Part shown: in pieces, positions 46,288-55,129 of the stretch
How the letters are laid out: each line of letters opens with the position of its first letter
How positions within the stretch are numbered: position 1 is the first letter of the stretch
Source of the DNA: Acidimicrobiia bacterium
Lineage (GTDB): Bacteria > Actinomycetota > Acidimicrobiia > IMCC26256 > PALSA-555
Assembly: GCA_035948415.1 (NCBI GenBank)
Contig: DASZJD010000094.1
Coordinates: forward strand, 1-64,000
DNA: 64,000 bases
Direction: 5' to 3'
The notes under the pieces: generated by a model
The model's database searches: none
What the model was told of the DNA's origin: nothing
Seen by the model: only the letters and a program-made list of their open reading frames with translations
Program-made: the position numbers and the translations under genes

Positions 46288-48308
46288 CGCACCGTCTCGA
46301 GGCGGGCACGGCGTCGCCGCCGGATGTCGAAGGCCCACCAGGCCACGATGAACACGGCGGCGCCGATCGCCAGCGCCAGCCCGACGCTGCTGATGACCGT
46401 CGATCGCACCTTGAAGCGGCCCTCGGCGATCAGCAGCGACCCGTCGGCCGACCGGACGCTCATCACGAGCGGGAAGGTGCCGGAGGTCCGCGACCGGACG
46501 TCGAACCGGATCGTGGTGCTCCGTGGTGGGAGGGCGACGAGCTGCAGCGCTCCGCCGGGAAAGTCGAGCTTGTGGCTGCTCAGGCCGACGAGGACCCGCA
46601 CCGCCTGACCGGTGTCGTTCCGGAACGTGATCGGCACCGCGCCCGACCGGGCGGTCAGCGTGATCGTGCCCGGAGCCGGGACCCGGATCTGGGCGATGAA
46701 GGCGTTCACGGTCGCATTGGCGGCCGCGAGCGCGCCGCGCGCCAGTGCCGGCCCGGCGGGCGGCGGCGGCCACGCCGACGAGATCGATGACAGGAGGAAC
46801 CGGCCGCCTCGGGCGAGCCGCGGATCGCTCGCCGGCACCAGCGAGCCGAAGGCGGTGAGGTGGGCCTGGGCGGCGCGGTACGAACGGTCGCTGACCGCGG
46901 GGGTTCCGGGCGTGTACGGCGTCAGCGACCGGACGTCGCCGATCGTCGCCGGCGGGACGCCGCTGAAGACGCTGCGGACGGTCGTCGGTGTCAGCCACGG
47001 GTTCCCGGTCAGCCCGCCGAGCACCGCTTCGAGCAGGGCCGCCGACGCGTCGAACCCGTCCGGATTCACGACGACCACGGCGCGGGTCGAAGCCGGCGCC
47101 TCGATCGCAGTAAGGGCCAATCCCGCCAGGAACCGCTGGGCCCGCAACGCGGGCGGCGAGCTCCCGCCCAGGGTCCCGGCCAGCCCGTCGTCGTTCGCGA
47201 CCGCCGCGACCGGCCCGCTCGGCGCCAGGCTGGCCGAGGGTTCCAGGCCGAACGGCGCCGCGCTGGTCAGCGGGCTCCGACCCGGCGTGACGGCGCGGCC
47301 GTCGACGATGACTTGGTCGACGCCCCGGGCCCGGAGGCGGGTCAGCGAGTCGGCGTCGACGGGCACGGCGAGCACGGTCCGCTGGTCCAGGCGGGACCCG
47401 AAGAACCGATCCGTGGCGGCGGCGCCCAGCAGCACCGCCGCGTCGTCCGCGCTGCCGAGCCCGCCGCGAAGTAGCGCGGGCAGGTCGACCGGCACGTACG
47501 GACCCGCGAGCGCCTGGACCTGGCCGGTGTCAACGGCGCCACGCAGCTCCGACGCGCCGGCGCCGGCGCCCGGATCGACGCGGGCCAGCGTGCTCCAGGT
47601 GTCGAGGGTCTCGGGTGACGGAGCGAGGGTTACCGGCACGCTGGGATGGCGGGCGAGCGCCGCGACCTGGCGACCGAGGATGCCCTCGGGCTGCAATGCC
47701 GTGGTGACGGCGGGCGCGATCGAGCCGTCGGGCTGCAGGGCCGGGCGGGCCGCCAGCGGCCACACCCACGCCACGCCGAGCCGGGTGGTGAGCGGCTGAG
47801 GCTGGCCGCCCAGCCCAGCGTCGACCGCGACCAGGTAGGTCACGAAGCGCGCCAGGCCTTGCTCCTGGCTGTCGCGCAGCTCGATCTCGAGGGGGTACAC
47901 GCCCCGCTGCGGCACCGCGAGTCGACTGGCGTCGAACGCGCCGTTCGGCCCGCTCACCCCGATGGCCACGTCGCGGCTGCCGTCGGCCTCGGTCGGCAGC
48001 AGGTCCACGGGGAGCGTCAGCGTCTTCAGCACCGGCCCGAGGTCCTGGCTATCGAAGCTGGATCGCGCGCTGAGGGCGTCGTGTGCGACGACGTTGAGCT
48101 GCTCGCCGGGCGTCGACGCCGCGACGGCCAGGCGGGCCCGGAACGTGCCACCGAGAATCGTCCACGGGTCTTGGGCCACGAGCGCCAGGCGGCTCGGGAC
48201 GTCCGGCGGGACGGTCGGCGCCGGCGTCGGGGCCGCTCCGGCGCGACCCGGCAGACACGCGGCGAGGATTGCCGCGGCGGCGCCCGCTCGCGCGAACCGG
48301 GGGATCAC
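46284..48308 (-). CDS. Large secreted/membrane protein, DUF6049-like (Rv3909 position)
   Basis: 674 residues. A signal peptide (RAGAAAAILAACLPGRAGA) is followed by a long extracellular region, beta-rich and with TRAVVVVNPDGFDASAALLEAVLGG near residue 410, then a C-terminal span (VGLALAIGAAVFIVAWWAF) and an Arg-rich tail ([14 protein letters not shown]). The order GNAT, this gene, murJ matches the mycobacterial Rv3908-Rv3909-Rv3910 arrangement, where Rv3909 is a DUF6049 protein. Its function is unknown; the coupling to murJ (ATGA overlap) suggests a role in cell-wall export or assembly. The start is GTG 48308. Confidence 0.82.
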   Translation of the reverse strand: MIPRFARAGAAAAILAACLPGRAGAAPTPAPTVPPDVPSRLALVAQDPWTILGGTFRARLAVAASTPGEQLNVVAHDALSARSSFDSQDLGPVLKTLTLPVDLLPTEADGSRDVAIGVSGPNGAFDASRLAVPQRGVYPLEIELRDSQEQGLARFVTYLVAVDAGLGGQPQPLTTRLGVAWVWPLAARPALQPDGSIAPAVTTALQPEGILGRQVAALARHPSVPVTLAPSPETLDTWSTLARVDPGAGAGASELRGAVDTGQVQALAGPYVPVDLPALLRGGLGSADDAAVLLGAAATDRFFGSRLDQRTVLAVPVDADSLTRLRARGVDQVIVDGRAVTPGRSPLTSAAPFGLEPSASLAPSGPVAAVANDDGLAGTLGGSSPPALRAQRFLAGLALTAIEAPASTRAVVVVNPDGFDASAALLEAVLGGLTGNPWLTPTTVRSVFSGVPPATIGDVRSLTPYTPGTPAVSDRSYRAAQAHLTAFGSLVPASDPRLARGGRFLLSSISSAWPPPPAGPALARGALAAANATVNAFIAQIRVPAPGTITLTARSGAVPITFRNDTGQAVRVLVGLSSHKLDFPGGALQLVALPPRSTTIRFDVRSRTSGTFPLVMSVRSADGSLLIAEGRFKVRSTVISSVGLALAIGAAVFIVAWWAFDIRRRRRARLETVR

Positions 48309-48967
48309 AGTGCGCAGCCGAGCACGGCCAAGCCCGACGGCAGTCGCCGGAACCCGCACGCCTCGTACAGCGCCACCGCCTCGTGGTTTTCCACTTGGGT
48401 GTTGACGAGGCAGCGGTGCCCGCCTCCTCGGCGAACCCACCCGAGCGCGTCCGCCACCAGCGCGCGCCCGAGGCCCCGCCCGCGGACGGCGGGATGGACC
48501 GCGAGCCGCTGCAGGTAACCCTGACGGCCCGATCGGCCGGTCACGGCGTAGGCCACCGGGATCGGATCATCCTCGCGTTGCCCCACCCGGAAGCGCGAGG
48601 CCGGGGTGGCGCGCAGGGCGTCACGCAGCCCGGACGAGCCGAGTCGCCAGGCCGGCGGGAACGCCCGGGTGTCGAGCTCCACGACGGCGGTCCAGTCGCC
48701 CCGGCGGGCTCGACGCAGCCTCGCGGTCCGGTCGGGGGGCAGCGTCGCTCCGAGCGAGTGGACGAGCAGGTGGAGCTGCTCTCGCAGCGTGAAGCCGGCG
48801 TCGAGAAACGGAGCCGCGGCGGTGGCGGTGAGTGGGCCGGTGACGAGCTCGCGGTAGCCGGCAGCGCGGACCCGGGCGACGCAGTCGCGGACCGCGGTCG
48901 GCGCAAGCACGGTCTCGGTGGTCACCGCGACCAGCGCGACGCCGGGACGGTCGTGCCACGGTCCCAC
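48305..48967 (-). CDS. GNAT-family N-acetyltransferase
   Basis: 220 residues. The C-terminal half is a GNAT domain: WTAVVELDTRAFP and, at the acetyl-CoA site, RLAVHPAVRGRGLGRALVADAL (the R/Q-x-x-G-x-G/A pattern), then VNTQVENHEAVALYEACGFRRL. The N-terminal half (VRAAGYRELVTGPLTATAAAPFLDAG) resembles a degenerate second GNAT fold. The substrate is unknown; possibilities include protein or small-molecule amines. GTG 48967 follows GGGAGG at ten bases. It overlaps the DUF6049-like gene by four bases and is divergent from the deacetylase gene. Confidence 0.82.
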   Translation of the reverse strand: MGPWHDRPGVALVAVTTETVLAPTAVRDCVARVRAAGYRELVTGPLTATAAAPFLDAGFTLREQLHLLVHSLGATLPPDRTARLRRARRGDWTAVVELDTRAFPPAWRLGSSGLRDALRATPASRFRVGQREDDPIPVAYAVTGRSGRQGYLQRLAVHPAVRGRGLGRALVADALGWVRRGGGHRCLVNTQVENHEAVALYEACGFRRLPSGLAVLGCAL

Positions 48968-49094
48968 CCGGGCCCAGCCTCCCGCGCAGCGAAGTGTTCG
49001 CTCACCGGTGCGTGAGGCCACGGGCGGCGAGCGTACCCGCAGCCCCCAAGGAATTGGCTCAGCGCGCGGCGGCCCGCGACCGAGACCGCCCGGA

Positions 49095-49100
49095 TACCCT
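49095..49100 (+). promoter_or_regulatory. Putative -10 element of a leaderless deacetylase transcript
   Basis: TACCCT ends six bases before the GTG at 49107, with no Shine-Dalgarno between. Same pattern as at fhaA and DUF5318. Confidence 0.35.
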
Positions 49101-49106
49101 CGCTCG

Positions 49107-50120
49107 GTGCTGCTCGTCGCGGCCGATCCGGCGTTCGGGAGCCACGACCCCGGCCCAGGCCATCCCGACCGACGGGCGCGCCTTGACGCGGTAGCGGCCG
49201 GCACCGCCGCGGCGGCAGTGTCGGACGCCATCGTCGCCCTGCCGCCCCGGGCAGCGACCCGCGAAGAGCTCGGCCGGGTGCACGCCGGCACGCTGGTCGA
49301 CGCTGTCGAGCAGCTCAGCGCGCGCGGTGGCGGGGCCGTGGACCCTGACACGGTGCTCTCCGCGGGCTCCTACGTGGCCGCGGCCCGGGCCGCAGGCGCC
49401 GGCCTGGCCGCGGTCGAGGCCCTGGAACGCGGCGAGGGGACGGCGGCCTTCCTCGGGGTGCGTCCCCCGGGGCACCACGCGACCGGTCGGCGGCCCATGG
49501 GGTTCTGCCTGTTCAACAACGTGGCAGTCACGGCCGCCGCGCTGGTGGCGAGCGGCTCCCGCGTGTGCGTCCTCGACTACGACGCCCACCATGGCAATGG
49601 GACCCAGGAGATCTTCTGGGAGGAACCGCGCGTCCTGTACGTGTCGCTCCACGAGTGGCCCCTGTACCCGGGCACCGGCCGCCTCGACGAGACCGGCGCC
49701 GGGGCTGGCGCCGGGGCCACGTGCAACTTGCCGCTCCCCGCGGGCGCGACGGGCGACGTGTATCAGCGTGCCCTCGACGAGGTCGTCGAGCCGCTCGTCA
49801 CCGGCTTCGACCCCGACTGGCTCCTCGTCTCCTGCGGCTTCGACGCCCATCGGGCCGATCCGCTCACGGGGCTGGCGCTTTCCGCCGGGGACTACGGGGC
49901 CCTGGCCGCCCGGGCGCGGGCGCTCGCCCCCGGACCGTCCCGGACCATCGTGTTCCTCGAGGGCGGCTACGACCTCCAGGCGGTCCGCGACTCGGTCGCC
50001 GCCACGCTGCCGGCGCTGCTCGAGGTGACGGCCGCCGCACCCGAGGCCCCGACCAGGGGCGGCCCCGGCGCCGACGTCGTGGAGGCGGCGCACCAGCGCT
50101 GGGCGCAGCGCGTCGACTGA
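49107..50120 (+). CDS. Histone-deacetylase-family (AcuC/class II) amidohydrolase
   Basis: 337 residues. Active-site residues are present: the double His in RPPGHHATGRRPMGFCLFNN near residue 127, the zinc ligands in LDYDAHHGNGTQEIF near residue 155 (Asp, His) and CGFDAHRADPL near residue 245 (Asp), and the transition-state Tyr in LEGGYDLQ near residue 292. Members remove acetyl or other acyl groups from proteins, polyamines or acetoin-related substrates. A GNAT acetyltransferase is divergently encoded next door, a suggestive but unproven acylation/deacylation pair. The GTG start has a -10-like element six bases upstream. Confidence 0.88.
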   Translation: MLLVAADPAFGSHDPGPGHPDRRARLDAVAAGTAAAAVSDAIVALPPRAATREELGRVHAGTLVDAVEQLSARGGGAVDPDTVLSAGSYVAAARAAGAGLAAVEALERGEGTAAFLGVRPPGHHATGRRPMGFCLFNNVAVTAAALVASGSRVCVLDYDAHHGNGTQEIFWEEPRVLYVSLHEWPLYPGTGRLDETGAGAGAGATCNLPLPAGATGDVYQRALDEVVEPLVTGFDPDWLLVSCGFDAHRADPLTGLALSAGDYGALAARARALAPGPSRTIVFLEGGYDLQAVRDSVAATLPALLEVTAAAPEAPTRGGPGADVVEAAHQRWAQRVD

Positions 50121-50161
50121 GGCAGGTTCAGGGCGGGAGCAGACGCGCCGATACCTCGCGC

Positions 50162-51262
50162 GTGCTCGACCTCGACCAGCTGCTCCGCGTTGCGGTCGAG
50201 CAGCGTGCCTCCGACCTACACCTGAAAGTTGGAGCCCGCCCGTGGCTGCGCGTCGACGGCGCCCTGGTCGAGGCCCCCTTCGACACCCTCGAGCCGACCG
50301 ACACCGAGGCGGCCGCGGGCCGGCTCCTCTCGCCGGCCCGGGCCGAGACCCTGCGCCGCACCGGCGACGCCGAGTTCGTGTACGCAGTGCCGGGCTTATG
50401 CCGGTTCCGCGTCAGCGCGTTCCGGCAACGGGGCCGGATCGGGCTGGTGCTGCGCCGGGTCGTGCCCGGCGTGCCCGGTGTCGACGCCCTCGGTCTGCCG
50501 GAAGTTGTCGCGACCCTGGTCGAGGCGCCGTCGGGCCTGGTGCTCGTGACCGGGTTGGCCGGCTCGGGACGCACGTCGACCATGGCGGCCATGGTGGACC
50601 ACCTGAACAGCACCGAGCGGCGCCACATCGTGACGATCGAGGACCCCATCGAGGTTCTCCACGCCGACAAAGCCTCGATCGTCGACCAGCGGGAGGTGGG
50701 TGTCGACGTGAGGACGGTGCCCGCGGCGCTCGCCCGGGTGGTGCGGCAGGACCCTGACATGATCGTGGTCGGCGAGCTCGCCGACGAGGAATCGGCGCAG
50801 CTGGTGCTGGAGGCGGCCGACACCGGGCATCTCGTGCTGGCTGCGCTCGCCACAGTCGGGGCCGCCGAGGCCGTCGACCGCCTGGTGGAGCTCTTCCCCT
50901 ACGACCGCCAGCCTTCGGTGCGCACCCTCGTCGCCCGCACCCTGCGTGGGGTCGTGTGCCAGCGGCTTTTGCCGCGCGCCGGCGGCCGCGGCCAGGTCGT
51001 CGCCACCGAGGTGCTCGTCGCCAACGGCGCAGTCGCCGACGCGATCGCTGAGGGCCGTGAAGCGAGTCGCCTCGAGCAGCTGATGCGAGACGGCGACTAC
51101 TACGGCATGCACTCCTTCGACCAGGCGATCGCCCTCCTCTACGCGCGTGGACTCGTCGAACGAACGGTCGCTCTCGACCACGCGACCGCCGGTCCGCCCC
51201 TGCGCCTCGAGCTCGAGCGGATCGACCGCGAGCGGGATCAACCCGTCACCGCACCGGCCTGA
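50162..51262 (+). CDS. PilT-like secretion/retraction ATPase with altered nucleotide site
   Basis: 366 residues with PilT layout: an N-terminal PAS-like domain (SDLHLKVGARPWLRVDGAL) and a RecA-like C-domain. Walker A reads GLAGSGRTST, with Arg where Lys is almost invariant; the Asp box is IVTIEDPIEVLH; Walker B reads DPDMIVVGELADEES (canonical GEMRDxET lost Arg); and the His box reads GHLVLAALATVGA where the second His is missing. So catalysis is probably impaired. No pilin, PilB or PilC gene is nearby. It might regulate rather than power pilus retraction. It starts at GTG 50162, 41 bases after the deacetylase gene. Confidence 0.78.
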   Translation: MLDLDQLLRVAVEQRASDLHLKVGARPWLRVDGALVEAPFDTLEPTDTEAAAGRLLSPARAETLRRTGDAEFVYAVPGLCRFRVSAFRQRGRIGLVLRRVVPGVPGVDALGLPEVVATLVEAPSGLVLVTGLAGSGRTSTMAAMVDHLNSTERRHIVTIEDPIEVLHADKASIVDQREVGVDVRTVPAALARVVRQDPDMIVVGELADEESAQLVLEAADTGHLVLAALATVGAAEAVDRLVELFPYDRQPSVRTLVARTLRGVVCQRLLPRAGGRGQVVATEVLVANGAVADAIAEGREASRLEQLMRDGDYYGMHSFDQAIALLYARGLVERTVALDHATAGPPLRLELERIDRERDQPVTAPA

Positions 51263-51350
51263 TCGGCCCCGGGTCGCCATCCAGCCGACCCCAGCGGTGA
51301 CGAGATTCGCGCCGCTGCCGAGCCCCGAAGCCCGCGAGAATGATGGCGGG

Positions 51351-52766
51351 ATGGACGTCCCCGCGCGCCTACGGGCGTACTACCAAGCCGGTTCGCCGAC
51401 GCGTGAGCTCGCCGACCGGCTCCAGGAGGCCGGCCACGAGTGCTACCTCGTCGGCGGCACGGTCCGCGATGCCTTCCTCGGGGCGTCGTCCCCGGACGTC
51501 GACCTCGCCACCGACGCGCCCCCCGACGTCGTCCGACACGTCCTCGACGGGTGGGCCGAGCACGTGTGGCTCCAAGGAGCTTGGTTCGGCACCGTCGGGG
51601 TCGAGAAGGACGGCCTGCGGCTCGAGGTCACCACCTACCGGGGCGACGCCTACCGGCCGGAGAGCCGCAAGCCGACGGTGACGTTCGCCAACCGGATCGA
51701 GGAGGACCTCGCCCGGCGCGACTTCACGATCAACGCCATGGCGCTGCGATTGCCGGACCCGGTGTTCGTGGATCCCTTCGGCGGCGCCGCCGACCTCCAC
51801 GCCCGACGGCTCCGAACCCCGGCCGCGCCCGAGGTGTCCTTCGAAGCCGACCCGCTGCGCATGCTCCGCGCCGTCCGCTTCGTCGCCGCGTTCGGCCTCG
51901 AGCCGAGCTCCGAGCTCGTGGCGGCCATGGCCGCGTTGCGGCACCGCCTCGAGATCGTCAGCCCCGAGCGCATCCGAGACGAGCTCTGCCGGCTCCTCGG
52001 CGTCCCCGACCCCACGCCCGGGCTGTGGCTGCTCTGCGACACCAAGCTCGCCGACGAGTTTCTCCCCGAGCTCAACGCGATGCGCCTCGAACAGGACCCG
52101 GTCCACACTCACAAGGACGTGCTCGCCCACACGTTCGCCGTCGTCGCCAGCACCGACCCGGGGCACCTGAGGGTGCGCCTGGCGGCGCTGTTCCACGATG
52201 TCGGCAAGCCCAAGACCCGCTCGATCGGGCCCGACGGCGTGAGTTTTCACCACCACGAGGTTGTCGGGGCGCGCATGACCGAGGAGCGGATGCGGGCGCT
52301 GCGTTTCAGCAAGGAGATGGTGCACGACGTCGCCCGCCTCGTGTACCTCCACCTCCGCATTCACACCTACATGATGGGCTGGAGCGACCGGGCCGTGCGC
52401 CGCTACGTACGCGACGCAGGGCCGCTGCTGAACGAGCTGAACGAGCTGCAGCGAGCCGACTGCACGACCCGCAACCGCCGCAAGGCCACAGCTCTGGCGC
52501 GTCGGATGGACGAGCTCGACGCCCGCATCGAGGCTCTCCGAGCCCGAGAGGAGCTCGACGCCATCCGCCCGCCGCTCGACGGGCGCCAGGTCATGGCCTA
52601 CCTCGGCATCGGCCCGGGCCCGACGGTCGGCGCAGCCCGTGACTTCCTCTTGGAGGCTCGCCTCGACGAGGGTCCGATCGGCGCCGACGACGCCTACGCG
52701 CGACTGGATGCCTGGGCCCGCCGGCGCGGGATCGAGCCGCGCGGCACCCGGCCCTCGCAGGAGTGA
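51351..52766 (+). CDS. pcnA: CCA tRNA nucleotidyltransferase (class II) with HD domain
   Basis: 471 residues. The polymerase head has YLVGGTVRDAFLG near residue 31, DVDLATDAPPD with the two metal-binding Asp, RRDFTINAMAL and the RMLRAVRFVAAF neck motif. The HD phosphohydrolase-like domain has LFHDVGKP near residue 288 and continues to HLRIHTY. It adds CCA to tRNA 3' ends, which matters here because none of the three tRNA genes encodes CCA. In mycobacteria (Rv3907) it lies close to murJ, as here. ATG 51351 begins the family's typical N-terminus. Confidence 0.94.
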   Translation: MDVPARLRAYYQAGSPTRELADRLQEAGHECYLVGGTVRDAFLGASSPDVDLATDAPPDVVRHVLDGWAEHVWLQGAWFGTVGVEKDGLRLEVTTYRGDAYRPESRKPTVTFANRIEEDLARRDFTINAMALRLPDPVFVDPFGGAADLHARRLRTPAAPEVSFEADPLRMLRAVRFVAAFGLEPSSELVAAMAALRHRLEIVSPERIRDELCRLLGVPDPTPGLWLLCDTKLADEFLPELNAMRLEQDPVHTHKDVLAHTFAVVASTDPGHLRVRLAALFHDVGKPKTRSIGPDGVSFHHHEVVGARMTEERMRALRFSKEMVHDVARLVYLHLRIHTYMMGWSDRAVRRYVRDAGPLLNELNELQRADCTTRNRRKATALARRMDELDARIEALRAREELDAIRPPLDGRQVMAYLGIGPGPTVGAARDFLLEARLDEGPIGADDAYARLDAWARRRGIEPRGTRPSQE

Positions 52767-52779
52767 CGCGCCGATGCCG

Positions 52780-53865
52780 TCAGCCCCGAGCGAAGGCCTC
52801 GACCATCTCGCGGGCCTGCTCGTCGCGGTACTGCACGGGGGGCGACTTCATGAAGTAGGCGCTCGGGCCGAGCAGCGGGCCGCCAACGCCCCGGTCCAGG
52901 GCGAGCTTGGCGCAGCGCACGGCGTCGATGATCACCCCGGCGGAGTTCGGCGAGTCCCAGACCTCCAGCTTCAACTCCAGGTTCAGCGGCACGTCGCCGA
53001 AGTTGCGACCCTCCATCCGGATGTAGCACCACTTTCGGTCGTCGAGCCAGGGGACATGGTCCGACGGGCCGATGTGGACGCTGTCGGCCTCGATGCCTCG
53101 GTCGAGCTGGCTCGTGACGGACTGGGTCTTCGAGATCTTCTTCGACTTCAGGCGACTTCGCTCGAGCATGTTCTTGAAGTCCATGTTCCCGCCGAAGTTG
53201 AGCTGGTAGGTGCGATCGAGCTCGACGCCGCGGTCCTCGAAGAGGCGGGTGAGGATCCGGTGGACGATCGTGGCCCCGACCTGGCTCTTGATGTCGTCAC
53301 CGATGATCGGGACGCCAGCGTCCTCGAACCGCTGGGCCCAGGCGGGATCACTGGCGATAAACACCGGGATGGCGTTCACGAACGCGACCCCGGATTCGAG
53401 GCACGCCTCCGCGTAGTGGCGCTGGGCCACCTCCGAGCCAACCGGCAGGTAGCTGACGAGAACGTCAGCACGCGTGTCGCGGAGCACGGCCGCGACGTCG
53501 ACAGGCTCGGCCGGTGACTCCTCGACGGCCTCTCGGTAGAACTCACCGAGGCCGTCGAAGGTCGGGCCGCGCTGGACCTGCACGCCGAGCCCGCCCGGGT
53601 CGGCGAACTTGATGGTGTTGTTCGCGCCCGCGAAGACGGCCTTGCCGAGGTCGAGGCCGACCTTGGCCGCGTCGACGTCGAACGCGGCTACGAAGTCAAC
53701 GTCGCGGACGTGGTAACCGCCGAGGACGACGTGCATGAGACCGGGCACCTCGTCCTCGGGTGCCGCGTCCCGGTAGTAGGCGACGCCCTGCACCAGGCTG
53801 CTGGCGCAGTTGCCGGCACCAGCAATGGCGACACGCACCCTCTTCTGAACAGACTCGCGGCTCAT
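52780..53865 (-). CDS. ino1: Myo-inositol-1-phosphate synthase
   Basis: 361 residues. It begins with [19 protein letters not shown], the NAD-binding glycine-rich motif, then [15 protein letters not shown], a substrate-domain [19 protein letters not shown], and [27 protein letters not shown], the MIPS signature with active-site Lys residues. It converts glucose-6-phosphate to myo-inositol-1-phosphate, the first step towards phosphatidylinositol and mycothiol-like compounds. It follows the PadR regulator with a four-base overlap. In mycobacteria the order ino1-PadR-DUF5318 is the same. Confidence 0.95.
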   Translation of the reverse strand: MSRESVQKRVRVAIAGAGNCASSLVQGVAYYRDAAPEDEVPGLMHVVLGGYHVRDVDFVAAFDVDAAKVGLDLGKAVFAGANNTIKFADPGGLGVQVQRGPTFDGLGEFYREAVEESPAEPVDVAAVLRDTRADVLVSYLPVGSEVAQRHYAEACLESGVAFVNAIPVFIASDPAWAQRFEDAGVPIIGDDIKSQVGATIVHRILTRLFEDRGVELDRTYQLNFGGNMDFKNMLERSRLKSKKISKTQSVTSQLDRGIEADSVHIGPSDHVPWLDDRKWCYIRMEGRNFGDVPLNLELKLEVWDSPNSAGVIIDAVRCAKLALDRGVGGPLLGPSAYFMKSPPVQYRDEQAREMVEAFARG

Positions 53866-54509
53866 GCCGAGGCTTCCTCCTTGACGGCGCGGCGCTCGGC
53901 CAAGGGGGCATCCTCAGGGGTGGCCGCTCGCTCCGCGGTGATCAGCTCGTCGACCCACTCGAGGTCGCGCTGGGTGGACTTCGTGCGGTGCTCCACGAGG
54001 GAGCGCGTGTAACGGTCGTCGCGACCGCCCCGGGCCTGGAGCTGCCGATCAAGGCGCTCGGCGAGCACGTGGCGACGCCGGAGCAGGAGCGCGAGCCGCT
54101 GGGCCGGCTCGACGTGGCGGCAGAAGGCGAGCTTGAGCGCGAACGCCTTCTCGTCGTCGCCGTGGACGTCGTCCCCGAGGAGCAGCTCAGCGAAGAGTGC
54201 CTCACCGGCCGCGGTGATCTGATACGCCTTGCGGGTCCGACGGCTCGAGGCGGAGAGCCGCCCGGCCATGGTCCGCAGTCGGGCGGCCGCCAGGTCACCG
54301 GTGAGCGACCCGGTCGGCGGGCTCGGCGTCGGCGCGGCGCCCACGACGCTGGCGATGGCACCCGTTCGCTCGAGGCGTCGCAGGGCGGGGTACAGCGAGC
54401 CGTACGAGACCCCCCACAGGAAACCGAGGGTCTCACCCAGCCGCTTCTTCAGCTCGTAGCCGTGCAGCGGCTGATCCTTGAGTAGCCCCAAGACGGCAAG
54501 CTCCAGCAC
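53862..54509 (-). CDS. PadR-family transcriptional regulator
   Basis: 215 residues. The winged-helix domain opens [23 protein letters not shown], with the wing and [18 protein letters not shown], and a C-terminal helical dimerisation part (Vir_act_alpha_C-like) with [22 protein letters not shown]. It probably represses its own operon with ino1; the upstream palindromes are listed separately. GTG 54509 follows GGAG at seven bases. Between the wing and the dimerisation region lies an Ala/Pro/Thr-rich insert ([11 protein letters not shown]), longer than in small PadR proteins. Confidence 0.9.
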   Translation of the reverse strand: MLELAVLGLLKDQPLHGYELKKRLGETLGFLWGVSYGSLYPALRRLERTGAIASVVGAAPTPSPPTGSLTGDLAAARLRTMAGRLSASSRRTRKAYQITAAGEALFAELLLGDDVHGDDEKAFALKLAFCRHVEPAQRLALLLRRRHVLAERLDRQLQARGGRDDRYTRSLVEHRTKSTQRDLEWVDELITAERAATPEDAPLAERRAVKEEASA

Positions 54510-54528
54510 GATCGCGCTCCAGGTAGCG

Positions 54529-54555
54529 TCCGATATATCGAGCCGATATATCGGA
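54529..54555. promoter_or_regulatory. Twin-palindrome operator upstream of padR-ino1
   Basis: Two perfect CGATATATCG palindromes separated by AGC form an overall inverted repeat (TCCGATATATCG and its complement). It lies 19 bases before the padR start, and the TATATC within it could double as a -10 element on the minus strand. PadR proteins bind similar AT-centred palindromes, so autoregulation is likely. Confidence 0.7.
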
Positions 54556-54642
54556 CAACAGTCTGACGGAACACGGCGGGCGGGTCAAGTCGGGCGCCGG
54601 CGGCGGGCGCGACAAGGCCCCGGGGGGCGGAACAGCCGTGCG

Positions 54643-54648
54643 TACACT
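54643..54648 (+). promoter_or_regulatory. Putative -10 element of a leaderless DUF5318 transcript
   Basis: TACACT ends seven bases before the GTG at 54656, identical to the fhaA element; no Shine-Dalgarno lies between. Confidence 0.45.
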
Positions 54649-54655
54649 CGCCCCC

Positions 54656-55021
54656 GTGCGGCAGCACGTCGACTACGTCCTGGCCCAACGGGCGGTGCTG
54701 CGGGACCTGCGGGCCGGCCGGCGCGGGCGCGAGGACGTGTGCGACGCCCACCCGGAGCTCGTGCGGGCCGGGCGGAACATCGGTGAGCCGGCCGGGGGGG
54801 CCTGCCCGGTCTGCGGCCACGGGAGCCTCCGCCTCGTCTCTTACGTCTACGGCGACGCGCTCGCCCGCGCCAACGGTCGGTGCATCACCTCCGCCAGCGA
54901 GCTGGCGCGGCTCGAGGCCGCCCACGAGGAGTTCACGCGCTACATCGTCGAGGTCTGCCTCGACTGCCGGTGGAACCACCTCCAGCGCCTCGAGCTCCAC
55001 GGTCGTCGTCACGCCGGCTGA
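54656..55021 (+). CDS. DUF5318 zinc-ribbon protein
   Basis: A 121-residue protein. It begins VRQHVDYVLAQRAVLRDLRAG; a CPVCGHGSLRLVSYVYGD segment near residue 45 and a CLDCRWNHLQRL segment near residue 99 form a two-pair Cys zinc ribbon. The same protein (Rv0049) lies next to the PadR-ino1 pair in mycobacteria, where its role is unknown. It is divergent from padR and shares the operator region. GTG 54656 is preferred to GTG 54638 because the family start fits and the -10-like element precedes it. Confidence 0.83.
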   Translation: MRQHVDYVLAQRAVLRDLRAGRRGREDVCDAHPELVRAGRNIGEPAGGACPVCGHGSLRLVSYVYGDALARANGRCITSASELARLEAAHEEFTRYIVEVCLDCRWNHLQRLELHGRRHAG

Positions 55022-55129
55022 CCGGCCCGGCGCGCGAGGGCGCGCCCCCGAGGACCGCCGCCCGGCTGCCGGGTAACCTCCCGGGTGCCGCCGGGAGCCG
55101 CACGCGCCCTGGACGGTGGAGGTGAGGCG

